Assembly (NCBI GenBank): GCA_003141795.1
Contig: PLNO01000076.1
Coordinates: forward strand, 758-34,085
Origin: Spirochaetaceae bacterium
GTDB taxonomy: Bacteria; Spirochaetota; Spirochaetia; SZUA-6; Fen-1364
Direction: 5' to 3'
Length of the DNA stretch: 33,328 nt
Shown here: positions 31,671-33,328 of the stretch, in pieces
How the letters are laid out: the number at the start of each line of letters is the position of its first letter
Position numbering within the stretch: position 1 is the first letter of the stretch
Made by a program: the position numbers and the translations under genes
The notes under the pieces: model-generated
The model's input: the letters and a program-made list of their open reading frames with translations, nothing else
What the model was told of the DNA's origin: nothing
Databases searched by the model: none

Positions 31671-31859
31671 TTACTGCCGAGAAACCAGACCCTCCGTGGC
31701 TTTTTCCAGCAGTGACTCGACGTATTTGTTCATTGACTCCCTTTGTGTGGCTGCTTTGATGACTACCCGTCGATGGATATCGGGGTCTACGCGAAGGACG
31801 ATCGTGCCGTTGTAGGGTTTCTCGGGCTTGCGGCCCGATGCTGCGACACGGCCTGCAGG
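31671..31859 (-). pseudogene. 3' remnant of a HicB-type antitoxin gene
   Basis: Minus-strand frame ending in TAA at 31671-31673 reads GRKPEKPYNGTIVLRV, then DIHRRVVIKAATQ, then SMNKYVESLLEKA. This is the C-terminal ribbon-helix-helix part of HicB-family antitoxins, preceded by its usual linker (G-R-x-P-x-x-P-x-x-G). No start codon and no HicB N-terminal RNase-H-like half is found upstream in any frame, and no HicA toxin adjoins. The recognisable part spans roughly 31671-31830; upstream the frame turns into Ser/Arg-rich non-coding-like sequence. Confidence 0.65.
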
Positions 31860-32002
31860 AGCTGGACGGGAGCCGGATTGTACTGCCGACGCGGGCCACG
31901 ATAGGCCGGACCGGGACCGACTGGCAGCGAAGTTCGAGAAGTGGAAGCGAGCGGGGTGACATTCAAATGGGCGCCGTTGGGGTACGACCTCAGTCTGGCA
32001 GA
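31860..32002. other. Non-coding stretch
   Basis: No supported gene, terminator or promoter. Frames here are short or lack starts. Confidence 0.4.
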
Positions 32003-32179
32003 CTAGAAGCCGTTCTTCGCGAGAAGTTGCGGACGGAGTGTCTTTGCTTTGCGCATGATCTTGTCCACGACTTTCTTCTCTGCCTTGGGATCGCGAGTGA
32101 AACTGTCAAAGGTGTAGAGGCCCGGTTTGCCTTTGATCGGAGTCATATTGACGATATTGTTCTTTTTCGACGTGGCCAT
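32003..32179 (-). CDS. Small basic protein of unknown function
   Basis: A 58-residue lysine-rich soluble protein (opening MATSKKNN, ending LLAKNGF) with no signal peptide or membrane segment. GGAGG lies 5 bases before the ATG at 32179, a strong point for its being real; the upstream in-frame ATG at 32191 is less well placed. It follows the GAF-like membrane gene by 26 bases on the same strand, so co-transcription is likely. I recognise no family. Its composition is less GC-biased than most of the window. Confidence 0.6.
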   Translation of the reverse strand: MATSKKNNIVNMTPIKGKPGLYTFDSFTRDPKAEKKVVDKIMRKAKTLRPQLLAKNGF

Positions 32180-32205
32180 TCCGTCCTCCAAATCCCAAGT
32201 AGAGG

Positions 32206-33000
32206 TTACTTCTCACTGAATCGGCTGTCAAGCCGAACCAAGACAGCTTTACACTCGGTCAGCAAATGATCTGCGATTCGTTCACCAACTTTGACGCATG
32301 ATCCTATGAACTCCTTCTTCCCGATCACGTCGGGATGCCTGAGCTCCGCTACGACTCCGTCGAGGTTCAAGACACCCAGGAACTCGCGTCGTCCCCTGAC
32401 GTTGCCGAATATCGGTACGCTGAGAACCCAAAGGATGTGAGACGTCATCCCAATCTGCTCCGCAGATAGCTTCCATCGAGACCGCAATTGCCGGGTTGTC
32501 AGTTGTGTCTTGGGGGCAAACACCGGTTTCCAGCATTCGCTGATGGGTACAGTCACTGCCCGCTCCCATGCAACACCGGCACAACCCTGACTCTTGGAGA
32601 GTTCCATTTGATAATCCGGGAACACCGCCATATTGGCACTACAGAACATCTTCAATCGGTCACCGATCCGTAGCATGACATTGGCTCGAATGTGATTCAT
32701 GGGCTCATCATCGAAGAGAATCGATATTGCGGACACAAGTATGTTCTGCAGTTCTGCAATCCCCTCTTTTGCGCTTTTCTCAGCCAGCCCTTGTTCAGCT
32801 CGGAGCTCGGCTCTCGCAAATGATACAATCCCCGGGCTCGCAGCCAGCAAGAGCGCCGCGGACTTGATGACGACACGCAGGATTGGCGACGAGAGTGTAG
32901 TCTTGATCGGCTCCAGATCGACAAGGATCGAAGCCACGATTCCAACACACGCAAGGGGAATGATCCAAAGAAGCGCTCGTAATCCCTTGAACTTTTTCAA
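32206..33000 (-). CDS. Two-TM membrane protein with C-terminal GAF-like domain
   Basis: A 264-residue protein. Two membrane segments (about 9-27 and 43-62) are followed by a charged helical linker (AELRAEQGLAEKSAKEG) and then a domain of about 170 residues with GAF-like features: NHIRANVMLRIGDRL, a mid-domain GCAGVAWERAVTVPI, then LWVLSVPIFGN and EFLGVLNLDG near the end. Such domains bind small ligands. It might be a membrane-anchored sensor or an effector in a defence or stress module; no catalytic domain is visible. Start choice is TTG at 33000 with AGGAAGG upstream; another TTG at 33048 is possible. Lower GC than the left of the window suggests acquisition. Confidence 0.65.
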   Translation of the reverse strand: MKKFKGLRALLWIIPLACVGIVASILVDLEPIKTTLSSPILRVVIKSAALLLAASPGIVSFARAELRAEQGLAEKSAKEGIAELQNILVSAISILFDDEPMNHIRANVMLRIGDRLKMFCSANMAVFPDYQMELSKSQGCAGVAWERAVTVPISECWKPVFAPKTQLTTRQLRSRWKLSAEQIGMTSHILWVLSVPIFGNVRGRREFLGVLNLDGVVAELRHPDVIGKKEFIGSCVKVGERIADHLLTECKAVLVRLDSRFSEK

Positions 33001-33104
33001 TGCATGACCTTCCTCTTGCAGTCTTGCCCCACGGGCATTCCCTGTCAAGACAAGGGCCCTCCGCTTGGCCCCGTTCGGATCTTCCTGACACTGTACCGTA
33101 GCGC

Positions 33105-33328
33105 TCAGCAGATCCTCGCGAGAAGTGCTTTCACCTCGCCGGCAGACCGAAAGACTCGTCGCGCATCGATCCGAACTACCTTGAGTCCATGCTTTTCCAC
33201 AGCTCTGTCACGAAGCTTATCATGACCAACATTATTCTCCGTCACATGATCGGGGCCGTCAGCCTCGACGTCATACCGGATCCCCAGCGGTGAACCCGCG
33301 AGGTAGTTGAGTTTTAACTTGCCAAGCG
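33105..33328 (-). CDS. Endonuclease-like protein (DUF559/Vsr-like), N-terminus beyond window
   Basis: The minus-strand frame is open from the window edge to TGA at 33105-33107, about 73 residues. It reads YLAGSPLGIRYDVEADGPDH, then a D-K-L-RDRAVEKHGLKVVRID block and a short C-terminal helix. The V-E-x-DG ... D-x-x-RD ... G-x-x-V-x-RI order is that of DUF559/Vsr-type PD-(D/E)xK nuclease domains, where the E of VEADG is a catalytic residue. The N-terminal part is outside the window. It precedes the GAF-like membrane gene by 104 bases on the same strand, so they may share an operon. Confidence 0.6.
   Translation of the reverse strand, partial: LGKLKLNYLAGSPLGIRYDVEADGPDHVTENNVGHDKLRDRAVEKHGLKVVRIDARRVFRSAGEVKALLARIC

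Noticed and set aside
31447..31962. 171-codon minus-strand frame
   Set aside because: Arg/Pro/Ser-rich shadow spanning the reductase 3' end; the HicB-like sequence lies in another frame.
1..33328. CRISPR arrays, tRNA or rRNA genes
   Set aside because: No regularly spaced direct repeats, no cloverleaf-like T-arm motif and no rRNA-like stretch noticed on reading both strands.

Overview
This window looks like chromosomal DNA from a GC-rich (about 60-63% by eye) diderm bacterium. It has several lipoproteins with clear lipoboxes, Sec signal peptides, a small outer-membrane-like protein, sigma-70-type promoters and one sigma-54-type promoter. The mix (potDABC, GAF/HD-GYP protein, secreted ankyrin proteins, KY-repeat lipoprotein) reminds me of uncultured GC-rich Spirochaetota. 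That is an impression only; no rRNA or other phylogenetic marker is present. I saw no tRNA, rRNA or CRISPR array.

Layout. 1-879: 3' part of an ornithine/lysine-type PLP decarboxylase. 890-1010: a 121-bp MITE-like element with 9-bp target duplications, then a membrane fatty acid desaturase (1077-2180). 2305-5828: a small exported protein, a MarR regulator followed by a translation-coupled stub, a tyrosine recombinase lacking two usual catalytic residues, two small genes, and a DinB-family gene broken by one in-frame TGA. 6142-8823: a hybrid histidine kinase behind a consensus sigma-54 site. 8847-11765 (minus): a KY-repeat lipoprotein and a lysozyme-like exported protein in one operon. 11919-17221: glucose-6-phosphate isomerase, a cold-shock-type RRM protein with a structured leader, a GAF/HD-GYP phosphodiesterase and a DEAD-box helicase. 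17262-21268 (minus): a complete potDABC polyamine importer behind a perfect TTGACA-17-TATAAT promoter. 21612-25567: a URO-D-family protein, an aldo/keto reductase and a secreted ankyrin protein; the last two are divergent and both appear leaderless. 25599-25835: a livF 3' remnant beside a second, related 120-bp MITE with 9-bp duplications. 25909-27737: a sterol-desaturase-family membrane enzyme convergent with a TspO-like protein. 27823-30854 (minus): a large ankyrin protein built of about 123-residue supermodules, co-transcribed with an NlpC/P60-like lipoprotein. 31008-31595: a flavodoxin-like reductase. 31671-33328: a lower-GC accessory edge with a HicB antitoxin remnant, a small unknown protein, a GAF-like membrane protein and the end of a small endonuclease.

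How parts fit together. The decarboxylase and PotDABC both serve polyamine supply. Two unrelated membrane di-iron lipid enzymes each lie just downstream of a copy of the same MITE family. Three envelope modules (KY lipoprotein plus lysozyme-like protein; ankyrin plus NlpC/P60 lipoprotein; second ankyrin protein) suggest investment in exported, repeat-rich proteins. The most novel-looking signals are the MITE family, a recurrent leaderless start architecture, the secreted ankyrin/peptidase operon, and the small endonuclease/GAF-membrane cluster at the right edge.
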